This document shows positions 1 through 10,235 of a stretch of 64,000 nt of DNA, in pieces. The notes beneath the pieces were generated by a model, which saw only the letters and a program-made list of their open reading frames with translations, ran no database searches and was not told the DNA's origin. Position 1 is the stretch's first letter; each line of letters opens with the position of its first letter. The position numbers were made by a program, and so were the translations under genes. The stretch is from positions 3,974,001 through 4,038,000 of the forward strand of contig NZ_CP071139.1 of assembly GCF_017639205.1 (NCBI RefSeq). Reading direction: 5' to 3'. This stretch comes from Streptomyces nojiriensis (GTDB taxonomy: Bacteria; Actinomycetota; Actinomycetes; Streptomycetales; Streptomycetaceae).

Positions 1-1
1 C

Positions 2-289
2 GACGAGCTGGACATCGACTACCCGACGCTGCGGCTGAAGCTGGGCGGCGGGGACAACGGGCACAACGGCCTGAAGTCGATGACCAAGTCCATGGGCCCC
101 GACTACCACCGGGTGCGGTGCGGCATCGGGCGGCCGCCGGGCCGGATGCAGGTCGCGGACTTCGTGCTGAAGGACTTCTCCTCCACGGAGCGCAAGGAGC
201 TGGACTGGTTCGTGGACCGGGCCGCGGACTCGGTGGAGTGCCTGATCCAGGAGGGCCTGGAGCGCGCCCAGTCGGCGTACAACTCCTGA
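2..289 (+). CDS. pth: peptidyl-tRNA hydrolase, C-terminal part (cut by window edge)
   Basis: This is the last 95 codons of peptidyl-tRNA hydrolase, which releases peptides from prematurely dissociated peptidyl-tRNA in the cytoplasm. The family signature GGGDNGHNGLKS is visible at the start, followed by the conserved IGRP segment and the short C-terminal helix typical of bacterial Pth. The N-terminal half, including the catalytic His, lies outside the window. The stop codon is followed immediately by a perfect hairpin shared with the convergent ppc gene. The family call is firm; completeness cannot be judged. Confidence 0.95.
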   Translation, partial: DELDIDYPTLRLKLGGGDNGHNGLKSMTKSMGPDYHRVRCGIGRPPGRMQVADFVLKDFSSTERKELDWFVDRAADSVECLIQEGLERAQSAYNS

Positions 290-290
290 C

Positions 291-340
291 GGACACGAGG
301 AAGCCCCCGCACCGGCCGGTGCGGGGGCTTCCTCGTGTCC
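291..340. terminator. bidirectional hairpin terminator between pth and ppc
   Basis: A perfect inverted repeat of 25 + 25 bases with no loop, beginning GGACACGAGG and ending CCTCGTGTCC. It sits between the convergent ends of pth and ppc. There is no T-tract, as is usual for Streptomyces terminators. Confidence 0.85.
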
Positions 341-365
341 GGGGCGCCGGGGCCCCGCGGGTGGC

Positions 366-3128
<2,763 letters not shown>

Positions 3129-3482
3129 AGGTGCGGCTCCTTGCAGTGTTCGAGCGCTACTGGGCGGTGGGCTCCCGGCGACGTGCGGCGATGCCTTCCC
3201 CGGACTCGGTCCGGGGGCGGGATCTCCGCTCCTGATGCGCAGCTCGGGCTGCCCGTGCGGACCGCGCTGTCCGACGGGACCCAGGATAGGTGTCCGATGC
3301 GTGTGCCTGGACAAACGTCTCATCAGGCGGCGCGTGAACACCTCGCGCGCGCTCCTCCTCCCGGCGCTGCCCCTCTTGCCTGCGTACCCGGCTTTGCCAT
3401 ACTTACGATGCCGTAGGTTACGGGTCCGTAGGGTTCGTGACCCGGGAGCCCGCCGACTTCTCACACCCCCCAGGGGACACCC
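3129..3482. other. divergent intergenic region ppc / desaturase
   Basis: A 354-nt gap between two divergent starts. No gene is supported. It must carry both promoters. The desaturase side holds an AT-richer patch with repeats (described separately), and the ppc side holds only its Shine-Dalgarno sequence. Confidence 0.7.
3404..3432 (+). promoter_or_regulatory. candidate promoter/operator of the desaturase-TetR pair
   Basis: A possible -10 (TACGAT, 3404-3409) is followed by a short inverted repeat, CCGTA-ggt-TACGG (3411-3423), and a second CCGTAGG copy at 3426 (15-nt period). The placement about 50 nt before the desaturase start and the linked TetR gene suggest an operator. Inference only: no footprint data and no recognised consensus. 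Confidence 0.4.
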
Positions 3483-4463
3483 ATGACCACCAGTCCCGAT
3501 CTGATCGAGGGTGCCTCCGCACCCTCCGACACGTCCGAGCCGTCCGCGACGCTGGGCGGCGAGAACAAGCGCTCCATCGAGCAGATCGCTCTGCTGCTGT
3601 TCATCACCGTGCCCTTCGTGGCCCTGCTGGCGGCGGTCCCGCTGGCCTGGGGCTGGGGGGTGAGCTGGCTGGACCTCGGCCTGATGGTCTTCATGTACTT
3701 CCTGGCCTGCCACGGGATCACCATCGGTTTCCACCGCTACTTCACGCACGGTTCCTTCAAGGCGAAGCGGCCGCTGCGGATCGTCCTCGCCGTGATGGGG
3801 TCGATGGCGGTGGAGGGGCCGCTGGTGCGCTGGGTGGCGGACCACCGCAAGCACCACAAGTTCTCGGACCACGAGGGTGACCCGCATTCGCCGTGGCGGT
3901 TCGGGGAGACGCTGCCGGCCCTGATGAAGGGGCTGTGGTGGGCGCACATCGGCTGGCTCTTCGACGAGGAGCAGACCGATCAGCAGAAGTACGCCCCCGA
4001 CCTGATCAAGGACCCGGCGATCCGCCGGATCTCGCGGGACTTCGTCTTCTGGACGATGTTCTCGCTGGCGATCCCGCCGCTGGTGGGCGGTCTGGTGACG
4101 ATGTCCTGGTGGGGTGCGTTCACGGCGTTCTTCTGGGGCTCCCTGGTGCGGGTCGCGCTGCTGCACCACGTGACGTGGTCGATCAACTCGATCTGCCACG
4201 CGGTGGGCAAGCGGCCGTTCAAGTCCCGGGACCGCAGCGGCAACGTCTGGTGGCTGGCGGTGCTGTCGTGCGGGGAGTCCTGGCACAACCTGCACCACGC
4301 CGACCCGACCTCGGCGCGGCACGGTGTGCTGCGCGGCCAGGTCGATTCCAGCGCGCGGCTGATCCGCTGGTTCGAGCAGCTGGGCTGGGCGACGGACGTC
4401 CGCTGGCCGTCGGCGGCCCGCGTCGACGCCCGGCGCAGGGAAAACGAGTCGAACGCGGCATGA
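3483..4463 (+). CDS. acyl-CoA / fatty-acid desaturase (delta-9 type)
   Basis: A membrane di-iron desaturase of the stearoyl-CoA desaturase family that introduces a double bond into fatty acyl chains. It is 326 aa with four hydrophobic segments (about 35-60, 62-80, 100-115 and 180-235). All three histidine boxes are present: HRYFTH (84-89), HRKHH (121-125) and HNLHH (about 268-272). The start is the ATG right after AGGGGACACCC. The stop overlaps the start of a TetR gene by 4 nt, so the two are translationally coupled; the regulator very likely controls the desaturase. Confidence 0.93.
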   Translation: MTTSPDLIEGASAPSDTSEPSATLGGENKRSIEQIALLLFITVPFVALLAAVPLAWGWGVSWLDLGLMVFMYFLACHGITIGFHRYFTHGSFKAKRPLRIVLAVMGSMAVEGPLVRWVADHRKHHKFSDHEGDPHSPWRFGETLPALMKGLWWAHIGWLFDEEQTDQQKYAPDLIKDPAIRRISRDFVFWTMFSLAIPPLVGGLVTMSWWGAFTAFFWGSLVRVALLHHVTWSINSICHAVGKRPFKSRDRSGNVWWLAVLSCGESWHNLHHADPTSARHGVLRGQVDSSARLIRWFEQLGWATDVRWPSAARVDARRRENESNAA

Positions 4464-5134
4464 TGGGGGGCGTGGCGATCGACGGCAGTAATTCCAGCAG
4501 CGACAAGCCCAGGCGCGGCCGCCGGGTACGGATGACGGGCGCGGAGCGGCGCCAGCAACTGCTGGACATCGGCCGGACGCTGTTCGCGGAGAAGGGCTTC
4601 GAAGGCACCTCGGTGGAGGAGATCGCGGCGAAGGCCGGGGTGTCCAAGCCGGTGGTGTACGAGCACTTCGGCGGCAAGGAGGGCCTGTACGCGGTCGTCG
4701 TGGACCGGGAGATGCGCCAGCTGCTGGACGGGGTGACGGGCGCGCTGACGGCCGGGCACCCGCGGGAGCTGCTGGAGCAGGCGGCCTTCGCGCTGCTGGA
4801 CTACATCGAGTCCTACACGGACGGTTTCCGGATCCTGGTGCGGGATTCCCCGGTCGCCCAGTCGACCGGCACCTTCGCCTCGCTGATCAGCGACATCGCC
4901 ACGCAGGTCGAGGACATCCTGGGTCTGGAGTTCAAGGCGCGGGGCTTTGACCCCAAGCTGGCGCCGCTGTACGCGCAGGCGCTGGTCGGGATGGTGGCGC
5001 TGACCGGGCAGTGGTGGCTGGACGTGCGCAGGCCCAAGAAGGCGGAGGTGGCGGCGCACCTGGTGAACCTGGCCTGGCACGGGCTGGACGGGCTGGAGTC
5101 GAAGCCGCAGCTGGTGGGCCGGCGCAAGAACTGA
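4460..5134 (+). CDS. TetR-family regulator coupled to the desaturase
   Basis: 224 aa. The N-terminal TetR HTH (about 30-76) contains LFAEKGFEGTSVEEIAAKAG and SKPVVYEHFGGKEGLY, followed by an all-helical ligand domain. It overlaps the desaturase stop (ATGA), so co-translation is expected; alternative starts are ATG 4463 and GTG 4472. By position it probably senses an acyl-CoA or fatty acid and regulates unsaturated fatty-acid synthesis. The ligand is not readable from sequence. A very strong hairpin follows the stop. Confidence 0.9.
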   Translation: MMGGVAIDGSNSSSDKPRRGRRVRMTGAERRQQLLDIGRTLFAEKGFEGTSVEEIAAKAGVSKPVVYEHFGGKEGLYAVVVDREMRQLLDGVTGALTAGHPRELLEQAAFALLDYIESYTDGFRILVRDSPVAQSTGTFASLISDIATQVEDILGLEFKARGFDPKLAPLYAQALVGMVALTGQWWLDVRRPKKAEVAAHLVNLAWHGLDGLESKPQLVGRRKN

Positions 5135-5146
5135 GCCGCAAGCCCC

Positions 5147-5214
5147 GTACGCACGACGCGACGGCGCCCCGTCACCGCAGATCCGGTGACGGGGCGCCGT
5201 CGCGTCGTGCGTAC
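5147..5214. terminator. strong bidirectional hairpin terminator
   Basis: 30-bp perfect arms (5147-5176 and 5185-5214) around an 8-nt loop (GCAGATCC), between the convergent TetR and VOC genes. Confidence 0.9.
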
Positions 5215-5217
5215 GTC

Positions 5218-5616
5218 TTATGCGCAGGGCTCCAGCGCTGCCGGTTCCGGGCGGTGCCGTTCCAGGAATTCGAGCCGGTTGCCGACGGGGTCCTCGGAAT
5301 AGAAGCGGCGGTGCCCCGGCAGGTCGTCGTCCCAGACCACCTTGGCTCCCCGCTCCCGCAGTCTGCTCGCGTACGCCTCGATGTCGGTCACCCGCAGCCC
5401 CGGATGGGCCTTGCGGGCGGGCCGGAAGTCCTCCTCGACGCCGAGGTGCAGCTGGACGGGCCCGGCGGCGAACCAGCATCCTCCGCGGGCGGCGAGGACG
5501 GGCGGCTTGGGGATCTCGGTCATGCCGAGGACGTCCGTGTAGTACGCGCGGAGCCGGTCCTCCGAGTCCGGCGGCGCGGCGAGTTGCACGTGGTCGACTG
5601 CGGTCAGCACGGTCAT
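5218..5616 (-). CDS. VOC-superfamily (glyoxalase/dioxygenase-like) protein
   Basis: A 132-aa single-domain vicinal-oxygen-chelate protein with two beta-alpha-beta-beta-beta halves. It opens with the typical DHVQLAAP, has metal-ligand-like residues in the FYSEDPVGNRLEFLE segment and in the HLGV strand, and ends just after. It is coupled to the preceding methyltransferase: the ATG overlaps that gene's TGA (5613-5616). The substrate cannot be told. Its place in a trans-aconitate operon could be incidental, or it could act on a small metabolite or toxin. Confidence 0.85.
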   Translation of the reverse strand: MTVLTAVDHVQLAAPPDSEDRLRAYYTDVLGMTEIPKPPVLAARGGCWFAAGPVQLHLGVEEDFRPARKAHPGLRVTDIEAYASRLRERGAKVVWDDDLPGHRRFYSEDPVGNRLEFLERHRPEPAALEPCA

Positions 5617-6470
5617 GCCTCCTTGCGGGCTACGGCGAAGATGCGGCGGAACGGGAAGACGGTGCCGCGCGGGCCGGTCGGGTAGGCCGCGCGCAGCCGG
5701 TCACGGTATTCGGTGAGGAAGGCGTCCACGGCGTCGCGGTCGTCGCCGAGGGCGGTGAGGACGGGCCGCAGGGCGGTGCCCTTGACCCAGTCGAGCACGG
5801 GGTCGGGGCCCTGGAGCAGTTGGTGGTAGGTGGTCTCCCAGATGTCGGCGGCGCAGCCGAGCTCGGTGAACCGGGCGAGGTATTCGGCGGGTTCGAGGAG
5901 ATGGATGTAGCGGGCGCCGTGACCGGCGAGCCGGGCCCGCCAGCGCGGGGTTTCGCACTGCTGCGCGAGCAGGGCGTGGCTGGGGGCCGTGAAGTTCCCG
6001 GGGATCTGGAAGGCGAAGGTGCCGCCGGGGCGCAGGCCGTTGATCCAGGCGCCGAAGGAGCCGGGGTGGCCGGGGACCCACTGCAGGGCGGCGTTGGAGA
6101 CGATCAGGTCGTAGGGCTCCTCGGGGAGCCAGGTGGCGAGGTCCCCGTGGCGGAAGTCGAGGCCGCCGCCGCCGGGGGTGGGCCCGGCGTACTCCTCGGT
6201 GGCGCGGCGGAGCATCTCCGGGGAGAGGTCGAAGCCGGTGATGCGGGCCTCGGGCCAGCGCTCGGCGAGGAGGGTGGTGACGTTGCCGGGGCCGCAGCCG
6301 AGGTCGGCGATACGGGCGGGGCGCTGGGGGAGCTCGGGTATGCGGGTGAGCAGGTCGAGGAAGGGCCGTGTGCGGTGGCCCGAGTGCCGGAGGTACTGCT
6401 GGGGATCCCAGGTGGGGGCGGATGGCGCGGTGGACGTGGGGGTCCCGGCGCGCGCGGTATCGGAATACAT
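5613..6470 (-). CDS. tam: trans-aconitate 2-methyltransferase
   Basis: A class I SAM-dependent methyltransferase of 285 aa that methylates trans-aconitate, an aconitase inhibitor formed spontaneously from cis-aconitate. The SAM motif I is IADLGCGPGNVTTLL, with motif-II and III equivalents ITGFDLSPEML and LIVSNAALQWV. The conserved WDPQQYL N-terminus and the FPFRRIFAVA C-terminus match the Tam family. The start was set to ATG 6470 because GGGAGG lies 7 nt upstream; a longer frame exists but lacks an SD. It is divergent from a MarR regulator, as tam is from tamR in S. coelicolor. Confidence 0.93.
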   Translation of the reverse strand: MYSDTARAGTPTSTAPSAPTWDPQQYLRHSGHRTRPFLDLLTRIPELPQRPARIADLGCGPGNVTTLLAERWPEARITGFDLSPEMLRRATEEYAGPTPGGGGLDFRHGDLATWLPEEPYDLIVSNAALQWVPGHPGSFGAWINGLRPGGTFAFQIPGNFTAPSHALLAQQCETPRWRARLAGHGARYIHLLEPAEYLARFTELGCAADIWETTYHQLLQGPDPVLDWVKGTALRPVLTALGDDRDAVDAFLTEYRDRLRAAYPTGPRGTVFPFRRIFAVARKEA

Positions 6471-6550
6471 GTTCGAGCCTCCCTGCTGGCGGGGCGATCG
6501 GAAGCGGAATCCTTTCCGGCCCCCTCCATGCCCCATGCTCGCTTCATTTA

Positions 6551-6583
6551 TATCTCGATGTCAAGATACTCGTGATCGAGATA
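6551..6583. promoter_or_regulatory. TamR-type operator in the tam/tamR gap
   Basis: An imperfect 18-bp palindrome, TATCTCGA-TG-TCAAGATA (6551-6568), is followed by a further half-site TCGAGATA (6576-6583). An 8-base direct repeat GATACTCG occurs at 6565 and 6580. The geometry fits MarR-family operators and the TamR setting in S. coelicolor. The spacing pattern suggests two adjacent dimers. Confidence 0.65.
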
Positions 6584-6594
6584 CTCGGTATGAA

Positions 6595-6631
6595 GAGACT
6601 TCACATCGACAGACCCCTTACACTGATCGGC
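6595..6631 (+). promoter_or_regulatory. promoter of the MarR gene, leaderless geometry
   Basis: A TACACT -10 (6619-6624) lies 7 nt before the ATG at 6632, with a weak -35-like GAGACT at 6595-6600 (18-nt spacer). There is no Shine-Dalgarno sequence before the ATG, so transcription probably begins at the start codon. Confidence 0.5.
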
Positions 6632-7129
6632 ATGGAGGACGAGGTCGACCGACTGGTGGCGGCATGGCGGCGGGAGCGCCCTGACCTCGACGTGGAACCG
6701 CTCGAGGTACTGAGCCGCGTCAGCAGGCTCGCGCGCCATCTCGACCGCGCCCGCAGACTGGCCTTCTCCGAGCACGGCCTGGAGCCGTGGGAGTTCGACG
6801 TCCTGACGTCGCTGCGCCGCGCCGGCGCGCCCTACCAGCTCTCCCCCGGCCAGCTGTTGACCCAGACCCTGGTCACCTCCGGCACCATGACCAACCGCAT
6901 CGACCGGCTCGCCAAGAAGGGCCTCGTCGAACGGCTCCCGGACCCCAACGACCGCCGGGGGGTCCTGGTGCGGCTCACCCCCGAGGGCCGGGACCGCGCC
7001 GACCAGGCCCTCGCCGGGCTGCTGGCCCAGGAACGGGCGATCCTGGCCCAGCTCTCACAGAGCCAGCGCGGCGATCTCGCCGGGCTGCTACGCCAGTTGA
7101 CCGCTCCGTTCGACAACATCCCCGGCTAG
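6632..7129 (+). CDS. tamR: MarR-family regulator, TamR-like
   Basis: 165 aa, with the MarR winged helix: the recognition region TSGTMTNRIDRLAKKGLVER and the wing PDPNDRRGVLVRLTPEG. The divergent position next to tam and the intervening palindrome identify it as the TamR orthologue. S. coelicolor TamR responds to citrate/aconitates and controls TCA-linked genes. The start is ATG 6632 (leaderless promoter spacing); ATG 6590 in frame would overlap the operator region. The 3' end overlaps the convergent response-regulator gene by 42 nt. Confidence 0.85.
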   Translation: MEDEVDRLVAAWRRERPDLDVEPLEVLSRVSRLARHLDRARRLAFSEHGLEPWEFDVLTSLRRAGAPYQLSPGQLLTQTLVTSGTMTNRIDRLAKKGLVERLPDPNDRRGVLVRLTPEGRDRADQALAGLLAQERAILAQLSQSQRGDLAGLLRQLTAPFDNIPG

Positions 7130-7858
7130 GTCGGCCGGTCGTACGCCGGCCCGCCGGGCCAGTGCCACCGCGGCCAGCGTGGAGTGCACGCCGAGCTTGC
7201 CCAGCACGTTCTGCATGTGCGTGCGGACCGTGTGCGGGGACAGGAACAGCCGTGCCGCCACGTCCTTGCGGCCCAGCCCCGCCACCATGCAGCGCAGCAC
7301 CTCGTGTTCGCGCGGGGTCAGCGACTCCACCAGCCGTTCGCTGTCCGTACGGTGCTTGCGCGCCGCGGTCAGCTCCCGGAGCACCCCGGTGAGCAGTGCG
7401 GGCGGCAGATGGGTCTCCTCGCGCAGGACCCCGCGGATCACGGCCAGCAGCCGGGAGAGCGAGCAGTCCTTCGCCACCCAGCCCGAGGCTCCCGCCTGGA
7501 GCGCGAGGGCGGCCCGGCGCGGGTCGTCGCGCTCGGCGAGCACGACGGTGCGGACCCCGGGGTGGGACACCCGCACCCCCGCGACCAGCGCGATCCCGTC
7601 CGAGGCGGGCGGCGGCGGTGGCCCGGAGCCGGACTCCCGCTGGGCGGGCACGGCCCCCGGGACCGCGCCGAGATCGGCGTCGACCAGCAGGACGTCGAAG
7701 CGGCGGCCCTCGGCCGCCGCGCGTTCGAGGCAGCGCAGCGCGGCGGGGCCGCTGCCGGCCGCGGACACGTCCACGTCCGGCTCGGCCGCGAGCGCGGCTG
7801 CGAGCGATTCGGCGAAGATGCGGTGATCGTCGACGACGAGAACCCGGATACGAACCAC
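7088..7858 (-). CDS. LuxR/NarL-type response regulator
   Basis: 256 aa. The N-terminal receiver retains the acidic pocket (LVVDDH near residue 10), a phospho-acceptor Asp in DVLLVDADLG and the conserved Lys in GASGWVAKD. A C-terminal LuxR HTH follows (LTPREHEVLRCMVAGLGRKD ... SPHTVRTHMQNVL). A Pro/Gly-rich insert occurs after the phosphorylation loop. GTG 7858 follows GGGGGTTTT. No histidine kinase is adjacent, so it is an orphan here. Its 3' end is antisense to the last 42 nt of the MarR gene. Confidence 0.88.
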   Translation of the reverse strand: MVRIRVLVVDDHRIFAESLAAALAAEPDVDVSAAGSGPAALRCLERAAAEGRRFDVLLVDADLGAVPGAVPAQRESGSGPPPPPASDGIALVAGVRVSHPGVRTVVLAERDDPRRAALALQAGASGWVAKDCSLSRLLAVIRGVLREETHLPPALLTGVLRELTAARKHRTDSERLVESLTPREHEVLRCMVAGLGRKDVAARLFLSPHTVRTHMQNVLGKLGVHSTLAAVALARRAGVRPADLAGDVVERSGQLA

Positions 7859-8329
7859 AAAACCCCCAAGGGTAGGGGAACGGACGACGGCGGGTACGGC
7901 GCCCGGACCGGGTGATCCGCAGCTGCCCCGGCCGCCGCCGTGACATCTCTGCACTACCCCGGACCGGACGACGTACCCGACTTGTCTCGACCCCTGAATC
8001 AACACCGGCCCCCACCGGTGTCACGCATCAGCGTAGGGCCGGGCGCGTCCGGCGGTTGGCCGAATAGCAGAAGTTTTCCCGGGGATTTTCCGGCGCGGGC
8101 GTTCCGAACCTACTGCATCGTGGCTTGAAATAGCCCGCGCCGAGGGTCCTGATGGCGGCTTCGGTACCGGCGTGTGCCGCGGGCAGTTGCGCGGGGGGCA
8201 TTTCACCCGGCGTGTGCACGCCGGGCGCCCGCGCACAGCGCCCGTCCACAGCGCACGGCCGACACGCACACGCCCCCCGCACCGATCGGGGTGCGGGGGG
8301 CGCGCGGGACAGGAGGAGATCCGGGAGGT
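7859..8329. other. 471-nt intergenic region upstream of the response regulator
   Basis: No convincing gene. It holds the regulator's promoter on the minus strand, a perfect palindrome CCCGGCGTG-TG-CACGCCGGG at 8206-8225 of unknown role, and the galE terminator at 8271-8302. The run of AT-richer sequence at 8070-8130 stands out from its surroundings. Confidence 0.6.
8271..8302. terminator. galE terminator hairpin
   Basis: 13-bp arms (8271-8283 and 8290-8302) around a 6-nt loop (GATCGG), 28 nt past the galE stop. Confidence 0.8.
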
Positions 8330-9289
8330 TCAGGAGGCGTGCGTACGCGCGAAGTTCCACGCGTCCGTGATGATCCCGGTGAGGTCCGGGCGGCTCGGGG
8401 TCCAGCCGAGGCGCTCGTGGGCCGTGCGCGCGGAGGCGACGAGCATCGCCGGGTCGCCGGCCCGGCGCGGGGCGACCACCTCGGGGATCTCCCGGCCGGT
8501 GACCTTGCGGACGGTCTCGACGACCTCGCGGACCGAGAACCCGTTGCCGTTGCCCAGGTTGCAGATCAGGTGCTCCCCGCCGGTGGCGGCACTCAGGGCG
8601 GCCAGGTGGGCCTCCGCGAGGTCGGCGACGTGGATGTAGTCGCGTACGCAGGTGCCGTCCGGGGTCGGGTAGTCCTCGCCGAACACCGAGATCGACTCCC
8701 GCTCGCCCAGCGCGACCTGGAGGACCAGCGGGATCAGGTGCGTCTCGGGGGTGTGGCGCTCACCGAACTGCCCGTAGGCGCCGGCCACGTTGAAGTAGCG
8801 CAGGGACACCGCGGCCAGGCCGTGCGCCACGCACTCCCCCGCGATCATGTGGTCGACGGCCAGCTTGGAGGCACCGTACGGGTTGGTCGGCGCAGTCACC
8901 GAGGCCTCCGTCAGCAGGCCCTCCGTCGGCTCCCCGTAGGTGGCGGCGGTGGAGGAGAACACCAGCTTGCGCACACCCGCCCCGCGCATCGCGGCCAGCA
9001 GGGCCAGCGTCCCGCCGACGTTGTTCTCCCAGTACTTGCCCGGGTTCACCACGGACTCGCCGACCTGCGAGGAGGCCGCGAAGTGCAGCACCGCCTCGTA
9101 GGAGCCGTCCACGTACCGGGCCGCGTCCTGGATCCGGCCCTCGATGAAGGTGGCGCCTTCCGGAACCCCTACGCGAAAGCCCGTGCTCAGGTCGTCGAGG
9201 ACGGTGACCTCGTGGCCGGCCTCCAGAAGGTGGGCCGCGACCACGCTGCCGACGTATCCTGCACCACCGGTTACCAGGTACTTGCTCAC
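8330..9289 (-). CDS. galE: UDP-glucose 4-epimerase
   Basis: It interconverts UDP-glucose and UDP-galactose (Leloir pathway, cell-surface sugar supply). It is a 319-aa extended short-chain dehydrogenase: NAD-binding GGAGYVGS (8-15), catalytic Tyr138-x-x-x-Lys142 in NPYGASK, and the SSTAATYG segment at 112-119. GTG start 9289 with TAGGCG upstream. It stands alone between two LuxR-type regulators and is not in a galTEK operon here. Confidence 0.93.
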   Translation of the reverse strand: MSKYLVTGGAGYVGSVVAAHLLEAGHEVTVLDDLSTGFRVGVPEGATFIEGRIQDAARYVDGSYEAVLHFAASSQVGESVVNPGKYWENNVGGTLALLAAMRGAGVRKLVFSSTAATYGEPTEGLLTEASVTAPTNPYGASKLAVDHMIAGECVAHGLAAVSLRYFNVAGAYGQFGERHTPETHLIPLVLQVALGERESISVFGEDYPTPDGTCVRDYIHVADLAEAHLAALSAATGGEHLICNLGNGNGFSVREVVETVRKVTGREIPEVVAPRRAGDPAMLVASARTAHERLGWTPSRPDLTGIITDAWNFARTHAS

Positions 9290-9400
9290 TCGCCTACTGC
9301 CTCTCGCGCGGGAGCACGCGCGGGTACGTGCGCGTGCTTGGACACTGGCTTACCCGATTCCGCGCCCACGGGGAAATCGGGGCCCGCCCCGGCCGCTGCG

Positions 9401-10093
9401 TCAGCCGCGTGCGGCGGCGGACGGCAGCGTGGGCAGCGCCCGGTCCAGCAGACCGGTGCGGGCGGCCAGCGCGGCCGCCTCCAGCCTCGATCCCACGCCC
9501 AGCTTCATCAGCACCCGCTGCACGTGCGTACGGGCGGTGCTCGGGGCGATCTCCATGCCCGCGGCGATCAGCCGGGTGTCCTCGCCCTCGGCGACCCGGA
9601 CGAGCACCTCCACCTCGCGCGGGGTGAGCAGCCGCAGCAGCCGGCTCCCCTCGTCGTCGGGCTGGGCGGCGGGGTTCAGCAGCTCCGCGAAGGCCCCCTG
9701 CAGCAGCTGCGGGGCGATCGCCACCTCCCCCGCCCTGGCCTTGGCCAGGGCCCGCTCCACGCCCTCGATGCGCTCGTCCTGGCGTACGTACCCCGAGGCG
9801 CCGGCGGCGAAGGCGGCCGCGATCCCGCGCGGGCTGGGGACCGGGCCGAGGACGACCACGGCGATCTGCGGGCGCTCCCGCTTGATGCGGGCGACCGGCT
9901 CGAAGACCCCGGGCTCGGCAGGGGTGGCGGTGCCGAACAGGCAGACCTCCGGAGCACGGCTGATGACCAGCTCGGCGGCGCCCGCCGCCGGGGCGGCAGC
10001 GGCCAGTACCCGGTGCCCGCGCAGCTTCAGGGCAGAGGCGAGCGCCTCGGCCAGCAGCCGGTGCTCGTCGACCACCACGACCCGTACGCCCAT
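9401..10093 (-). CDS. LuxR-type regulator with an aspartate-less receiver domain
   Basis: 230 aa, receiver fold plus LuxR HTH (LTPREVEVLVRVAEGEDTRL ... APSTARTHVQRVL). The receiver keeps VVVVDEH and the alternating hydrophobic strands. At the phospho-acceptor position it has PEVCLFGTATP, a Gly where canonical regulators have Asp, and the conserved Lys is replaced by Gln in GASGYVRQD. It therefore probably cannot be phosphorylated conventionally and may be controlled by a ligand, a partner or its level. ATG 10093 was chosen because it opens directly on the first beta strand; GTG 10111 is the alternative. It has no adjacent kinase. Confidence 0.85.
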   Translation of the reverse strand: MGVRVVVVDEHRLLAEALASALKLRGHRVLAAAAPAAGAAELVISRAPEVCLFGTATPAEPGVFEPVARIKRERPQIAVVVLGPVPSPRGIAAAFAAGASGYVRQDERIEGVERALAKARAGEVAIAPQLLQGAFAELLNPAAQPDDEGSRLLRLLTPREVEVLVRVAEGEDTRLIAAGMEIAPSTARTHVQRVLMKLGVGSRLEAAALAARTGLLDRALPTLPSAAARG

Positions 10094-10169
10094 CGAGGAA
10101 ACACCCCCCACCCTTCTGACCCGGCAAGCTACACGCTTGTTCGACGGTACGCGGGGGATACCGCGCAGA

Positions 10170-10201
10170 AGCCCCCGATCGGTACGGACCGTTCGGGGGC
10201 T
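10170..10201. terminator. hairpin terminator
   Basis: 14-nt arms (10170-10183 and 10188-10201) with one mispair around ACGG. It follows the stop of the first PQQ-domain protein and lies upstream of the aspartate-less regulator. Confidence 0.8.
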
Positions 10202-10235
10202 TTCGGCGGTGCTGTGCGAAGCGGGCGCGGCCCGG

